From assembly GCA_965221735.1 (NCBI GenBank), contig OZ244910.1:620001-684000 (forward strand): a stretch of 64,000 nt of DNA, given 5' to 3'. The stretch's first letter is position 1; each line of letters opens with the position of its first letter. The notes beneath the pieces are model-generated. The model was not told where the DNA came from. It did not search any database and worked only from the letters and a program-made list of their open reading frames with translations. This document shows positions 32,370-44,075 of this stretch, piece after piece. This stretch comes from UBA2991 sp965221735 (GTDB taxonomy: Bacteria > Chloroflexota > Dehalococcoidia > Tepidiformales > Tepidiformaceae). A program made the position numbers and the translations under genes.

Positions 32370-33677
32370 CTAGCGCTGCGACTCCTCCTTGAAGTCCGCC
32401 TTGCCCGTGACCATGTCGCGCGCGTCCCGGACGAGGCCGGGGATCGCCATCCGGTTGCGGACCAGCAGGCCGGCGCAAAGCGCCATGTACCCGATCGAGT
32501 ACCAGAAGCGCACGATCTGCGCTCCGTCGCCCAGCGTGTCCTCCGTCAGGGGGAGCTGCGCCGCGAACAGGATGAAGAGGGCCCAGGCTTCGGGGCGGCT
32601 CATGCGCAGGTTCACGAAGACCGCGATGGCGAACGCCGATTGCGCCGCCGTCAGGAAAACCTCGCCCTGCTGGCGCGAGAAGAAGAGGTTGACCTCTTCC
32701 GTGGGCGAGACCAGCGGCAGCCCCTGCAGGATGCCCCAGTCGCCCGAGCCGATCATGAACGCGATCGGGAGCGTCCCGATGAGCAGCGTCCACTGGTTCA
32801 CCTTCGACGAGATCAGCGCGCCCATGCCTGCGGCCGCCCGGCCCCGCCAGGCCAGCAGCGCCGCCACCAGCACCTCGGGCGACTCCGAGGCCAGGGGCGC
32901 GATCCACTGGATCAGCACGAACTCGCTGATGTTCACCTTCTTGCCCGTCTCCACCAGCCCGTGCGCGAACGGCTCCGCCGAGGCGATGATGACCGCTGCT
33001 GCGAAGATCAGCGTCACCACCACGAGCGCCCGCCGCCGCAGGTCGGGTAGCGAACCCATCGCTCGCGCCGGCCCCACCAGCTCCACCTCTTCCGACTCCA
33101 CGCGGCTCGTCATCACCAGGTAGATGAGGAACATCGTGACGAGCACGATCGTGTCCGCCAGCGTGAGCGTGCTCCGCAGCGGCACGAGGATCACGTACAC
33201 CGTCGCGACCGCGAGGAACGCCAGCTCCAGCGCCCGCGCGCGGCTCACGACCAGCTCCTTCAGCCGGGTCCGGTAGAAGAAGATCAGGAACACCACCGGC
33301 CAGCCGATGCCGATCAGCAGCCGGTTCCCGCCCGTCATGTTCGCGACCGCGAGCCCCTCCGCCGCCTTTGCCGGGTCCGAACCCGCTTCCCACGCCAGGA
33401 ACGCGTCGACGGCGTACTCGGGGAGCACGGCGATGAAGGCGATGATCGCCAGCGCGAGGCCCTGCGAGATGTCCATCTCCGCCGTCTCGGCGCCCCAGGT
33501 CAGCAGGAACGCCGCCGCCAGGATGGCGATCCCGTACACCGCCGACTCCAGGAGCGGGTCGAGATGCAACTCGATGATGGGGTCGATCCCGGGAAAGTCG
33601 CCGAACAGGATCCCGAGGATGCCCACGAGCGCCATGGCGGCAATCACCGCCCAATGCGCGGTGAACCGTTCGCTCAT
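32370..33677 (-). CDS. CaCA-family cation antiporter (Na+/Ca2+ exchanger type)
   Basis: 435 residues with about eleven membrane helices. Two alpha-repeat motifs with the transport glutamates are visible: FIAVLPEYAVDAFLAWE (repeat 1) with GGNRLLIGIG after it, and IAPLASESPEVLVAALLA (repeat 2) followed by SSKVNQWTLLIGTLPI. These are the ion-binding regions of Ca2+:cation exchangers, so the protein likely extrudes Ca2+. The start at ATG 33677 is the most plausible; the open frame extends far upstream antisense to the peptidase gene. Confidence 0.87.
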   Translation of the reverse strand: MSERFTAHWAVIAAMALVGILGILFGDFPGIDPIIELHLDPLLESAVYGIAILAAAFLLTWGAETAEMDISQGLALAIIAFIAVLPEYAVDAFLAWEAGSDPAKAAEGLAVANMTGGNRLLIGIGWPVVFLIFFYRTRLKELVVSRARALELAFLAVATVYVILVPLRSTLTLADTIVLVTMFLIYLVMTSRVESEEVELVGPARAMGSLPDLRRRALVVVTLIFAAAVIIASAEPFAHGLVETGKKVNISEFVLIQWIAPLASESPEVLVAALLAWRGRAAAGMGALISSKVNQWTLLIGTLPIAFMIGSGDWGILQGLPLVSPTEEVNLFFSRQQGEVFLTAAQSAFAIAVFVNLRMSRPEAWALFILFAAQLPLTEDTLGDGAQIVRFWYSIGYMALCAGLLVRNRMAIPGLVRDARDMVTGKADFKEESQR

Positions 33678-33800
33678 CACGAAGCTTCTCGCCGCGCCTG
33701 CCGCCTGAGCGCGCTCGGGAAAGAAGTTGGGTCGCTCATGTGCGAGTTCGGAGCCTACCGCCGCTCCGCTCTCCCGGCTACCGCGCTCCGCCGCATCGGG

Positions 33801-33806
33801 CAGAAT
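33801..33806 (+). promoter_or_regulatory. -10-like CAGAAT before the S9 peptidase
   Basis: CAGAAT ends seven bases before ATG 33814. It supports that start over the in-frame ATG at 33805, which overlaps the box. Confidence 0.3.
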
Positions 33807-33813
33807 GCCCCCG

Positions 33814-35715
33814 ATGGCCGAGCGCCGACCCTTTGGACTCTGGGACAGCCCCATCACGCCCGACGCTCTCGCGGGCGGCATCCGCCTGCGCGGACCCTCA
33901 TGGGATTCCGACGGGCGGACGATTGGCTGGTTCGAGGGTCGCGGCGACCGCGGCCTGGCCGTCGTGGCGGCCCCGGACGGCAGCGACACCGAAGTCCGCG
34001 ACATAAGCGGTGACATCCTCGTGCGGGCCGGCGTCGGCTACGGCGGCGGGGACTTCGCCCTCGCGAACGGCCACGGCTGGTTCGTCGGGCACGACAGCCA
34101 GCGCGTCTACCGCCAGCCCCTCGACGGGGCTCCCGTCGAGCCCGTGACCCCCGCGTTCGGGGAGGCCACGTCCCCTGCCCTCAGCCCCGACGGGCGCTGG
34201 GTTGCCTACGTGCACTCCTACGAGGATGTCGACGTGATCGCCGTCGCCGACAGCTCTGGAGGACGCTGGCCCCAGCACCTCGCCAGCGGCCGCGACTTCT
34301 ACATGCAGCCCGTCTGGAGCCCCCGCGACGACCGCCTCGCGTGGGTCGAGTGGGACCACCCCGACATGCCCTGGGACGGCTCGGAGCTGCGCGTCGCCGA
34401 GCTAGCCTTCCCGGAAGGCGCGGTCCCGACCATCGCCGCTTCCCGGGTGGTCGCCGGCGGCCCCGACGAGGCGATCCTCCAGCCTGCCTTCTCCCCGGAC
34501 GGCAGCGCCCTCTACTACATCTCCGACGCCACCGGCTGGGGCCACCTCCACCGCTACGACCTCGCGAGCGGTCAAATCCGCGCCCTCACCTCCGGTGATT
34601 GCGAGTACGGAACGCCCGCCTGGGGGCAGGGTGTTGGCATGTTCGCCGTGCTCCCCTCAGGGCGAGTCGTCGGGATCCGCCAGCGCCAGGGGTTCGCGCG
34701 CCTTGTCCTCATTGACAACGAAGGTGACGGCGACCCCCGCGAACTCGACCTCCCCGCCGAGTACGCCAGTTTCGAGAACCCGGTGGCCTCCCCCACAGGT
34801 GAGCGCCTGGCCGTCATCGCCAGCGGCCCCACCACCTCTCCCCGCATCCTCCTGGTCGACCTGGAGCAGGATCCCCCCGAAGCCACCACCCTGCGACTCA
34901 GCGACCCCGCCGCGTTCCCCGCCGCCAGTCTCTCTGTCCCCGATCCCGCCTCCTGGACGAGCGCCGGGGGCGCCCAGGTCCATGGCCTCTACTACCCGCC
35001 TGCCAGCGACCGCTTCTTCGACGAAGGGCCGCCCCCCCTCGTCGTCTTTGTCCACGGCGGCCCCACGGACCACGTCGACGCGGGCTGGCGGCCACAGATC
35101 CAGTTCCTCGCCAGCCGCGGCTACGCCGTGCTGGCGGTCAACTACCGGGGCAGCAGCGGCGCGGGACGCGAGACGATGCTCGCCCTCCGCGGCGAGTGGG
35201 GCGTCGCCGATGTCGAAGACTGCCGATCCGGCGCCGAGGCGATGGCCGCGCGCGGTCTCGCCGACGGCGAGCGGCTCGCCATCCTCGGGGGAAGCGCGGG
35301 CGGCTACACCGTGCTGCGCTCGCTCCAGGTGCACCCCGGCTTCTATCGCGCCGGCGTGTGCTACTACGGCATCTCCAACCTGTTCACCCTCGCCAGCGAC
35401 ACCCACAAGTTCGAGGCGCGCTACCTCGACTCCCTCGTGGGCCCCCTCCCCGACGCCTCCGCCCGCTACCGCGAGCGCTCGCCCATCTTCCACGCCGACG
35501 CTATCGCCGATCCGATCGCCCTCTTCCAGGGTGTCGAGGACCGCGTCGTCCCCCGCGACCAGAGCGACTCACTTGCGGCCTCGCTCCGCACGCGCGGCGT
35601 CCCCCACGAGTACCACGTGTACGAGGGCGAGGGACACGGCTGGCGCAAGCGGGAGACAGTGGAGGCGTTCTACTCGTCCGTCGACCGCTTCCTCCGCCTC
35701 TACCTCCTCGGCTGA
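33814..35715 (+). CDS. prolyl oligopeptidase-family (S9) serine peptidase
   Basis: 633 residues. The N-terminal ~370 residues form a WD40-like beta-propeller with repeated SPDGRWVAY-type strands (ALSPDGRWVAYV, AFSPDGSALYYI). The C-terminal ~260 residues are an alpha/beta hydrolase: oxyanion strand VVFVHGGPTDHV, nucleophile GGSAGGYTVL, Asp in FQGVEDRVVP and His in GEGHGWRK. It is an acylaminoacyl/dipeptidyl-peptidase-like enzyme acting on short peptides. There is no signal peptide, so it is cytoplasmic. The start is chosen by family pattern (RRPFGLWDSPIT) and the upstream box. Confidence 0.92.
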   Translation: MAERRPFGLWDSPITPDALAGGIRLRGPSWDSDGRTIGWFEGRGDRGLAVVAAPDGSDTEVRDISGDILVRAGVGYGGGDFALANGHGWFVGHDSQRVYRQPLDGAPVEPVTPAFGEATSPALSPDGRWVAYVHSYEDVDVIAVADSSGGRWPQHLASGRDFYMQPVWSPRDDRLAWVEWDHPDMPWDGSELRVAELAFPEGAVPTIAASRVVAGGPDEAILQPAFSPDGSALYYISDATGWGHLHRYDLASGQIRALTSGDCEYGTPAWGQGVGMFAVLPSGRVVGIRQRQGFARLVLIDNEGDGDPRELDLPAEYASFENPVASPTGERLAVIASGPTTSPRILLVDLEQDPPEATTLRLSDPAAFPAASLSVPDPASWTSAGGAQVHGLYYPPASDRFFDEGPPPLVVFVHGGPTDHVDAGWRPQIQFLASRGYAVLAVNYRGSSGAGRETMLALRGEWGVADVEDCRSGAEAMAARGLADGERLAILGGSAGGYTVLRSLQVHPGFYRAGVCYYGISNLFTLASDTHKFEARYLDSLVGPLPDASARYRERSPIFHADAIADPIALFQGVEDRVVPRDQSDSLAASLRTRGVPHEYHVYEGEGHGWRKRETVEAFYSSVDRFLRLYLLG

Positions 35716-35719
35716 CCTC

Positions 35720-36280
35720 TCAGTCGCTCCAGCGCATGATTGTGCGGGCGGCCTCCTGCTCGCGTGCGCTCTTCTCCGCCCAGCGCCGCAGGAACTCTTC
35801 CCCCACCACCGTCTTCGCCACCGACCAGGGCAGCGGCTGCTCCCCGCCCAGCCCCCACCGGTCGCGAACCGCCACCAGGAACGCCGTCGCGTCGCCGAGG
35901 TCGAGCGGTTCCAGCACCTCGCAGTCGAGCGCTCCCACCCCGCCGGGAAACGTCGGCGAGCCCGAGGCCGTCAGCTCGACCTCGAGGCCGGCGAGCTTGT
36001 CCCCGTCCCGTCCCGAGCGCAGCCCGAGCGGCTCCAGCAGGTTGCCCTGCGAGTCGCTTAGCAGCGTCACCGAGAGCCGTCCGCTCTCGCGCACGAGCCC
36101 TTCCGTGTAGTTCGTCTTCGAAAGCGAGACGAGGAGCCGCGGCCGCTCCGGCACGATCGACGCGCCGAACACGGAGACGCAGATCTGCGCGTTCGGTCCC
36201 GCGGGCCCGCTCGCCCCCACGGCGCACAGCGGCGCCCAGAAATGCGAGAGCACGTCCCCCGCGGGCCGCGCTTCCGTCAC
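35720..36280 (-). CDS. flavin reductase-like FMN-binding protein
   Basis: 186 residues of the flavin-reductase-like split barrel. It has CVSVFGASIVPERPRLLVSLSK (the FMN phosphate region), NYTEGLVRESGRLSVTLLS, and a mid-section LDCEVLEPLDLGDATAFLVAVRD. Members use NAD(P)H to reduce FMN or act on bound substrates. The GTG start lies eight bases downstream of the VOC gene stop, so the two are one operon. The C-terminus carries a charged helix (EFLRRWAEKSAREQEAARTI). Confidence 0.85.
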   Translation of the reverse strand: MTEARPAGDVLSHFWAPLCAVGASGPAGPNAQICVSVFGASIVPERPRLLVSLSKTNYTEGLVRESGRLSVTLLSDSQGNLLEPLGLRSGRDGDKLAGLEVELTASGSPTFPGGVGALDCEVLEPLDLGDATAFLVAVRDRWGLGGEQPLPWSVAKTVVGEEFLRRWAEKSAREQEAARTIMRWSD

Positions 36281-36288
36281 GGCGTCCC

Positions 36289-36672
36289 CTACTCCTCGTG
36301 CAGGACGAGGTAGTTGCCGCAGGTGTCGTCGAGCACGGCCTGGTACCCCCAGTCACTGCGCATGGGTTCCTGCGTGAAGCTCACGCCCAGCCCGGTGAGC
36401 CGCTCGTACTCCCGGTCGAGGTCGTCCACGAAGAAGATCGCGACGGGAATCCCGTCCTTGCGCAGCGCCTCCTGGAACGCCTGCGAGGCGGGATGGGCGT
36501 TCGGCTCCAGCATCAGCTCGATCCCACCGGGATTGTCCGGGGCCTCGACCGTGATGGCCCGGTACTCGCCCGCGGGGTCGTCCCGTTTCAGCACGAAACC
36601 GAGCACATCGGTGTAAAAGGCGAGCGCCTTCGCCTGATCGTTCACCGTCACGCTTGTCAGCTTGATTTGCAT
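36289..36672 (-). CDS. VOC-family (glyoxalase-like) protein
   Basis: 127 residues with the paired beta-alpha-beta-beta-beta modules of the vicinal oxygen chelate fold: LTSVTVNDQAKALAFYTDVLGF, IELMLEPNAHPAS, and the closing YQAVLDDTCGNYLVLHEE. It resembles YaeR/PhnB-type proteins and may be a small dioxygenase or isomerase. ATG 36672 lies six bases after TACGAT (36679-36684, minus strand), so it is probably leaderless. First gene of an operon with the flavin reductase; divergent from the HIT gene. Confidence 0.85.
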   Translation of the reverse strand: MQIKLTSVTVNDQAKALAFYTDVLGFVLKRDDPAGEYRAITVEAPDNPGGIELMLEPNAHPASQAFQEALRKDGIPVAIFFVDDLDREYERLTGLGVSFTQEPMRSDWGYQAVLDDTCGNYLVLHEE

Positions 36673-36729
36673 GGCCGCATCGTACGCTCCCGCGCTTGCG
36701 GCGCGTTCGCCCCCCGCTAGAATCGGCCC
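36673..36729. promoter_or_regulatory. 57-base divergent promoter region, both sides leaderless
   Basis: The minus strand has TACGAT (36679-36684) six bases before ATG 36672. The plus strand has TTGCGG (36696-36701), a 16-base spacer and TAGAAT (36718-36723), six bases before GTG 36730. Both genes appear to be transcribed from their first codon. Confidence 0.5.
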
Positions 36730-37071
36730 GTGGCCGACTGCCTCTTCTGCAACATGGCCTCGGGCGATATTCCCGTCGACCGGATCGCCGAGAACGACCG
36801 CGCCTTCGCCATCCGCGACATCAATCCCCGCGCCCCCGTCCACGCCCTCGTCATTCCCCGCGAGCACATCGCCGACGCGCGGGAGCTAGAAGCGAGCCAC
36901 GCCGAGACGCTCGCCGGGCTCTTCACCCTCGCCGGTGAGGTTGGCCGCGCCGAGGGCGTTCACGAATCCGGGTACCGGCTCGCCTTCAACGTCGGCGATG
37001 CGGCCGGCATGACCATTCACCACCTCCATCTCCACCTCGTCGGTGGACGCCAGCTCGGCCCCGAGGGGTGA
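36730..37071 (+). CDS. HIT-family nucleotide hydrolase
   Basis: 113 residues, a complete histidine-triad protein. It has the N-terminal CLFCNMASGDIP of the HINT branch and the catalytic HIHHLHLHLVGGR-like segment (here TIHHLHLHLVGGRQLGPEG). It hydrolyses nucleoside phosphoramidates or dinucleoside polyphosphates. The GTG start at 36730 follows TAGAAT by six bases. Its TGA overlaps the GTG of the HD-domain gene (GTGA). Confidence 0.93.
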   Translation: MADCLFCNMASGDIPVDRIAENDRAFAIRDINPRAPVHALVIPREHIADARELEASHAETLAGLFTLAGEVGRAEGVHESGYRLAFNVGDAAGMTIHHLHLHLVGGRQLGPEG

Positions 37072-37730
37072 TCGCCGACCAGGTCGCCGCCGTTCGCGAG
37101 GAGCTCCTGCTGCGTCCCGCCGGGCTCGTTCGCCACGTCCGGCGCGTGCTTGACGAGGCCCTGCCCCTGGCCCGCCACTGGCTTGCCGATGAACAGCGCG
37201 TGGAGCTCGCCGTCTGGGGGCACGACCTCTTCCGCTCCGAGCCCCCCGCCGAGCAGATTCGCCTCGCCCGCGAGGTCGGCGTGGAGATCGACGCCGACTC
37301 GCGCGACTACCCCATCCTCCTCCACGGACCCATCGCCGCCGTCGTCCTGCGCGAGCGCTTCGGCATCACCGATGAGGAGGCGCTCATGGCCGTGCGGGAC
37401 CACACCTCGGGCCTCGCCCGGATGGGTCTTCTCGCCAAGATCCTGCTCATCGCCGACAAGATCGAAGAGAAGAAGCGCCGCGGCGTCCCCGAGCTGGGGG
37501 ACATCCGCAGGATCGCCCGCCGCGATCTCGACACTGCCATCCTCTGCTGGGCCGACTGGCGCTGGACCGTCGAGGCTCGCGAGCGCTACCGCACCCAGGA
37601 AGCGCACTGGCGCGCCCGCCGGCACTGGGTCGAGGAGCACCACCACGACATCGGCATGCCCGAGCGCGTGACCGGCAGTTCGTTCGCCGCGGCCGCGCGC
37701 CGGGAGGGTCTGGTTCCGCCTACGGGATGA
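37068..37730 (+). CDS. HD-domain phosphohydrolase, YqeK-like (Ap4A hydrolase)
   Basis: 220 residues with the HD-domain metal ligands in order: H in LVRHVRRVLDEA, HD in VWGHDLFRSEP, H in YPILLHGPIAAVVL, a downstream DHT, and D in LIADKIEEKKR. This pattern matches YqeK, a symmetric dinucleoside-tetraphosphate hydrolase giving two ADP. Translation is coupled to the HIT gene by a GTGA overlap, suggesting a joint role in clearing Ap4A-type nucleotides. The 3' end overlaps the convergent LysM gene by 11 bases. Confidence 0.85.
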   Translation: MIADQVAAVREELLLRPAGLVRHVRRVLDEALPLARHWLADEQRVELAVWGHDLFRSEPPAEQIRLAREVGVEIDADSRDYPILLHGPIAAVVLRERFGITDEEALMAVRDHTSGLARMGLLAKILLIADKIEEKKRRGVPELGDIRRIARRDLDTAILCWADWRWTVEARERYRTQEAHWRARRHWVEEHHHDIGMPERVTGSSFAAAARREGLVPPTG

Positions 37731-38535
37731 TGATCTCCTGGTCCGGGAAGATCGGGCAGCCACCGTCCTCGGTGATCTCCAGATCCTCGTTGGCGGCGAT
37801 CAACTCATCGAGCGTTATCTCGAACTGAGCGGCGATCGCCCCGCAGGTGTCCCCGGCCTGAATGATGTAGGTGGATCCGCCGGCCGGCTCGGGTGTGGGC
37901 GCCGGCGTCGGCTCGGGAGTCGGTTCAGGTGTCGGCTCGGGAGTCGGTTCCGGCGTGGGCTCGGGTGTGGGCTCAGGCGTTGTGGCGGGGGGCTCCGTGG
38001 CCGCCGCTGTGGGAGTCTCGGTAGCGGCGGGGGCGACCGGTGCGATGTCGTCGTCGCCAAGCTCGCGGTTCACGATGAACGCGATCGCAACCACGACCGC
38101 CGCCAGCACGAACAGCGAGACCGTCGCCGCCCGCATGCTGAGCTCGCCTTCGATCGCGGGGCGCCGCAGGCCCCGTGAGGTCCATCGGGAGGCCGCAGTC
38201 GCCAGTGGCGACTGGCGTGCCGCCGCCGGCTCGAACTCATCGCCTGCCGCCTCTTCGACGGGTTCCGCCTCGTCCTCTTCGGACGTCGGCGCCGCCGGCG
38301 CCGCCGGCGTCGTCGCTTCGACACCCTCCCCCTGGTAGATCGGGCAGGAGGGATGATCCGCCGTCAGGCAGAACTGCTCCTGGTGTTGCGTCGCGATGCG
38401 GGTCGGGTTGGGGAGGCGGTAGCAGCGGTGGGCGTCGGTTGCGTACGTCGCGTGAAGGTCGCTGTCATCGACGAGGCCCAGGTACGCGCAGACAACTGCA
38501 GCGTCCGAACCTTCGGATTCAACAGGGAGGCTCAC
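37720..38535 (-). CDS. LysM-domain membrane protein with Cys-rich N-terminus
   Basis: 271 residues. The N-terminal cytoplasmic part has Cys16, Cys38, Cys56 and Cys64 with His residues (CAYLGL, HRCYRL, FCLTADHPSCPIY), likely a small zinc-binding module. An acidic linker, one membrane helix (~135-155) and an EPTP repeat stalk (~187-217) follow. A C-terminal LysM domain (~221-270; YIIQAGDTCGAIAAQFEI) would bind cell-wall glycans outside. I recall this N-terminal pattern in Chloroflexota proteins. The GTG start has AGGAG five bases upstream. Confidence 0.85.
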   Translation of the reverse strand: MSLPVESEGSDAAVVCAYLGLVDDSDLHATYATDAHRCYRLPNPTRIATQHQEQFCLTADHPSCPIYQGEGVEATTPAAPAAPTSEEDEAEPVEEAAGDEFEPAAARQSPLATAASRWTSRGLRRPAIEGELSMRAATVSLFVLAAVVVAIAFIVNRELGDDDIAPVAPAATETPTAAATEPPATTPEPTPEPTPEPTPEPTPEPTPEPTPAPTPEPAGGSTYIIQAGDTCGAIAAQFEITLDELIAANEDLEITEDGGCPIFPDQEIIIP

Positions 38536-38629
38536 AGCGTCTCCTATCCTGCAAGGCTCGCCACCACGTCCGTATCGTGTCAGAACGTCCGTGCGTTGGC
38601 AATTCTCCCGCCGTTACCTTCACACACCC

Positions 38630-39217
38630 TCATGCTTCTGTTCGGTACACGGTGTGCCCCGATCGCTTCCGCACTTGTCGTAACGGCATTTCTCCCCGTC
38701 CCGCGATGCGCTTCAGGAGGTGATTCAGCCCGCTCACGGCCACGAACCAGTAGGCCCCGCCAGGCGCCAGCCGCTCCCGCGGTCCTCGCACGAACTCCGC
38801 CTCGATCGCCTCGTCGCCGACCTTCGCGGGCACGTTCGCCACGATGAGGTCGTACTCCCCCGCCGGCACGTCCTCGAGCGCCACGCTCCCGAACACCTCG
38901 GCGTTGGGCGCGTTGTTCACGGTGGCGTTGCGGCGGGCGTAGCGAACGGCCAGCAGGTTGCTGTCGGCCATCACCACCGTTGCCTCGGGGAAGCGCCGGG
39001 CCAGCGCGATTCCCAGCACCCCGTAGCCGCAGCCCAGGTCGAGGATTCGCTGCGGGGACTGCTCGGTCTCCAGGCACCGCAGGAGCAGCTTCGTCCCGCT
39101 GTCCACCTGGTGCGAGGAGAAGAGCGTGTGCGCCACCTCGAACTCCAGCCGCTCGCCCCGGTCGACAAGCGCGACGCGCTTCTTGAAGTACGGATCCAGC
39201 ACTGATTCCGGGCCCAT
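38630..39217 (-). CDS. class I SAM-dependent methyltransferase, RsmC-like
   Basis: 195 residues corresponding to the catalytic domain of RsmC/RlmG-type rRNA guanine methylases: motif I ILDLGCGYGVLGIALARRFP, motif II MADSNLLAVRYARRN, and motif IV IVANVPAK where NPPF is usual. With NVPAK the N6/N2-type catalytic loop is atypical, so the substrate is uncertain. ATG 39217 lies six bases after TAGACT, so it is probably leaderless. 38536-38629 between it and the LysM gene shows nothing. Confidence 0.85.
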   Translation of the reverse strand: MGPESVLDPYFKKRVALVDRGERLEFEVAHTLFSSHQVDSGTKLLLRCLETEQSPQRILDLGCGYGVLGIALARRFPEATVVMADSNLLAVRYARRNATVNNAPNAEVFGSVALEDVPAGEYDLIVANVPAKVGDEAIEAEFVRGPRERLAPGGAYWFVAVSGLNHLLKRIAGRGEMPLRQVRKRSGHTVYRTEA

Positions 39218-39223
39218 AGCCTG

Positions 39224-39229
39224 AGTCTA
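39224..39229 (-). promoter_or_regulatory. -10 box TAGACT for leaderless methyltransferase
   Basis: The minus strand reads TAGACT, six bases before ATG 39217. Confidence 0.45.
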
Positions 39230-39259
39230 GACCCGGCCCTCGGTTCGGGCGGCGCGACG

Positions 39260-39501
39260 TTGATCGTTTCGAACCCTGTGTTAGCCTCTTAGGTCGGCGC
39301 TTATAGCCTCGCCAGATGTACGACATTCGGCAGGCCTTAAGGCACTGGGCTGAAAACGGCCTCGCTCCTCCGGGTTTGCGGGGCGCTGTTCTGAAACCGG
39401 CTTTTGGGCCTGTTTCCGTGCCCAGCGTGAGGACCCCCCTCTCGCCGGAACAACACCTTCGGACCCGCCTCCGGCGGCGCCGATTATGGAGATCAGCGGT
39501 A
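39260..39501 (+). promoter_or_regulatory. ribosomal superoperon promoter and long leader
   Basis: TTGATC (39260-39265), a 16-base spacer and TAGCCT (39282-39287) form the best promoter. They leave a ~210-base leader to rpsL that could hold a regulatory structure. GGAG lies ten bases before GTG 39502. I see no terminator or known leader motif in it. Confidence 0.45.
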
Positions 39502-39921
39502 GTGCCGACGATCAACCAGCTCGTACGCAAGGGCCGAAAGCCCAAGTCGAAGAAGTCGGGCGCCCCTGCCCTGCTCTTCAACTACAACTCCGAGCGCGGG
39601 CGGCTGTCCCGGGTCGTCGGCCGCGGCGCGCCCCAGAAGCGCGGCGTCTGCACCCAGGTCCGAACCCAGACTCCCAAGAAGCCGAACTCGGCCCTTCGCA
39701 AGGTCGCCCGCGTGCGCCTCACGAACGGCATTGAAGTCACTGCCTACATCCCCGGCGAGGGCCACAGCCTCCAGGAGCACTCCGTCGTGCTCGTTCGCGG
39801 CGGCCGTGTGCGCGACCTCCCCGGTGTCCGCTACCACATCGTCCGCGGCGCTGCCGACTCCACCGGCGTCGCCGACCGCCGCCGCGGCCGTAGCAAGTAC
39901 GGCACGCGGAAGGACGGATAG
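39502..39921 (+). CDS. rpsL: 30S ribosomal protein S12
   Basis: 139 residues, decoding-centre protein. The signatures PTINQLVRKGRKPK, TPKKPNSALRKVARVRLTNG and HSVVLVRGGRVRDLPGVRYH are intact. It carries the ~16-residue insertion before PQKRGVC seen in long-form S12 such as that of Bacillus. The GTG start is set by homology. First gene of the superoperon, six bases before rpsG. Confidence 0.98.
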   Translation: MPTINQLVRKGRKPKSKKSGAPALLFNYNSERGRLSRVVGRGAPQKRGVCTQVRTQTPKKPNSALRKVARVRLTNGIEVTAYIPGEGHSLQEHSVVLVRGGRVRDLPGVRYHIVRGAADSTGVADRRRGRSKYGTRKDG

Positions 39922-39927
39922 GGAACG

Positions 39928-40398
39928 ATGCCGCGACGTAACCGCCCCGAACGCCGCATCATCCGCCCTGATCCCCGCTACGGTGATCAGCAGGTCCAGA
40001 TCCTTATCAACAAGGTGATGACCCGGGGCAAGAAGAGCACCGCCGAGCGAGTCGTGTACGGCGCCTTCGACCGAATCCAGGAGTCGACCGGGCGTGATCC
40101 CGTCGACACCTTCCGCCAGGCGATGCGCAATGCAACGCCCGTGCTCGAGGTGAAGCCCCGCCGCGTCGGTGGCACGACCTACCAGGTACCCGTCGAGATC
40201 CGGCCGGAGCGGCGCACGGCGCTCGCCATGCGCTGGCTGCTCCAGGGCGCGCGCGGTCGTGGTGGCCACACCATGGCCGAGCGGCTCGCCTCGGAGCTCC
40301 TCGACGCCGCCAACAACGCCGGCTCCGCGATCAAGCGGCGTGACGACACCCACCGCATGGCCGAGGCGAATCGCGCCTTCGTCCATTACCGCTGGTAA
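39928..40398 (+). CDS. rpsG: 30S ribosomal protein S7
   Basis: 156 residues, the head-assembly primary 16S binder. Typical segments: MPRRNRPERR, GDQQVQILINKVMTRGKKSTAERVVYGAFD (in part), ARGRGGHTMAERLASELLDAANN and FVHYRW at the end. Second in the str part of the operon. Confidence 0.98.
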   Translation: MPRRNRPERRIIRPDPRYGDQQVQILINKVMTRGKKSTAERVVYGAFDRIQESTGRDPVDTFRQAMRNATPVLEVKPRRVGGTTYQVPVEIRPERRTALAMRWLLQGARGRGGHTMAERLASELLDAANNAGSAIKRRDDTHRMAEANRAFVHYRW

Positions 40399-40430
40399 GC
40401 GGCGCGGCCAGGGATTCAGGAGAGCGCATC

Positions 40431-42515
<2,085 letters not shown>

Positions 42516-42546
42516 CTCACACCAGAAGGAACGAAAGGGACAGAAG

Positions 42547-43746
<1,200 letters not shown>

Positions 43747-43763
43747 GGGCCGGAAGGACGACC

Positions 43764-44072
43764 ATGGCGCGCCAGCAGATACGCATCAAGCTCAAGGCCT
43801 ACGATCATCGGCTGATCGACGATTCCGCGCGCCAGATCGTCGAGGCCGCCGAGCGCACCGGCGCGGCTGTCGCCGGTCCGGTGCCGCTCCCCACCTCCAT
43901 CGAGAAGTTCACCGTGATCCGCAGCCCCCACATCTTCAAGGACTCGCGGGAGCAGTTCGAGATCCGCACCCACAAGCGGCTCATCGACATCCTCGATCCG
44001 ACCTCCAAGACCGTCGACACGCTCATGCGCCTTCAGCTCGCGAGCGGCGTCGACATCGAGATCAAGCTGTAA
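43764..44072 (+). CDS. rpsJ: 30S ribosomal protein S10
   Basis: 102 residues, a 30S head protein and, as NusE, an antitermination factor. Typical: IRIKLKAYDHRLIDDSARQI, GPVPLPT, and KDSREQFEIRTHKRLIDI. First gene of the S10 section, 17 bases after tuf with no visible terminator between. Confidence 0.99.
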   Translation: MARQQIRIKLKAYDHRLIDDSARQIVEAAERTGAAVAGPVPLPTSIEKFTVIRSPHIFKDSREQFEIRTHKRLIDILDPTSKTVDTLMRLQLASGVDIEIKL

Positions 44073-44075
44073 ACC

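Noticed and set aside
39301..39501. tRNA or small RNA gene in the rpsL leader
   Set aside because: No cloverleaf or T-arm signature is visible. The region is better explained as an untranslated leader.
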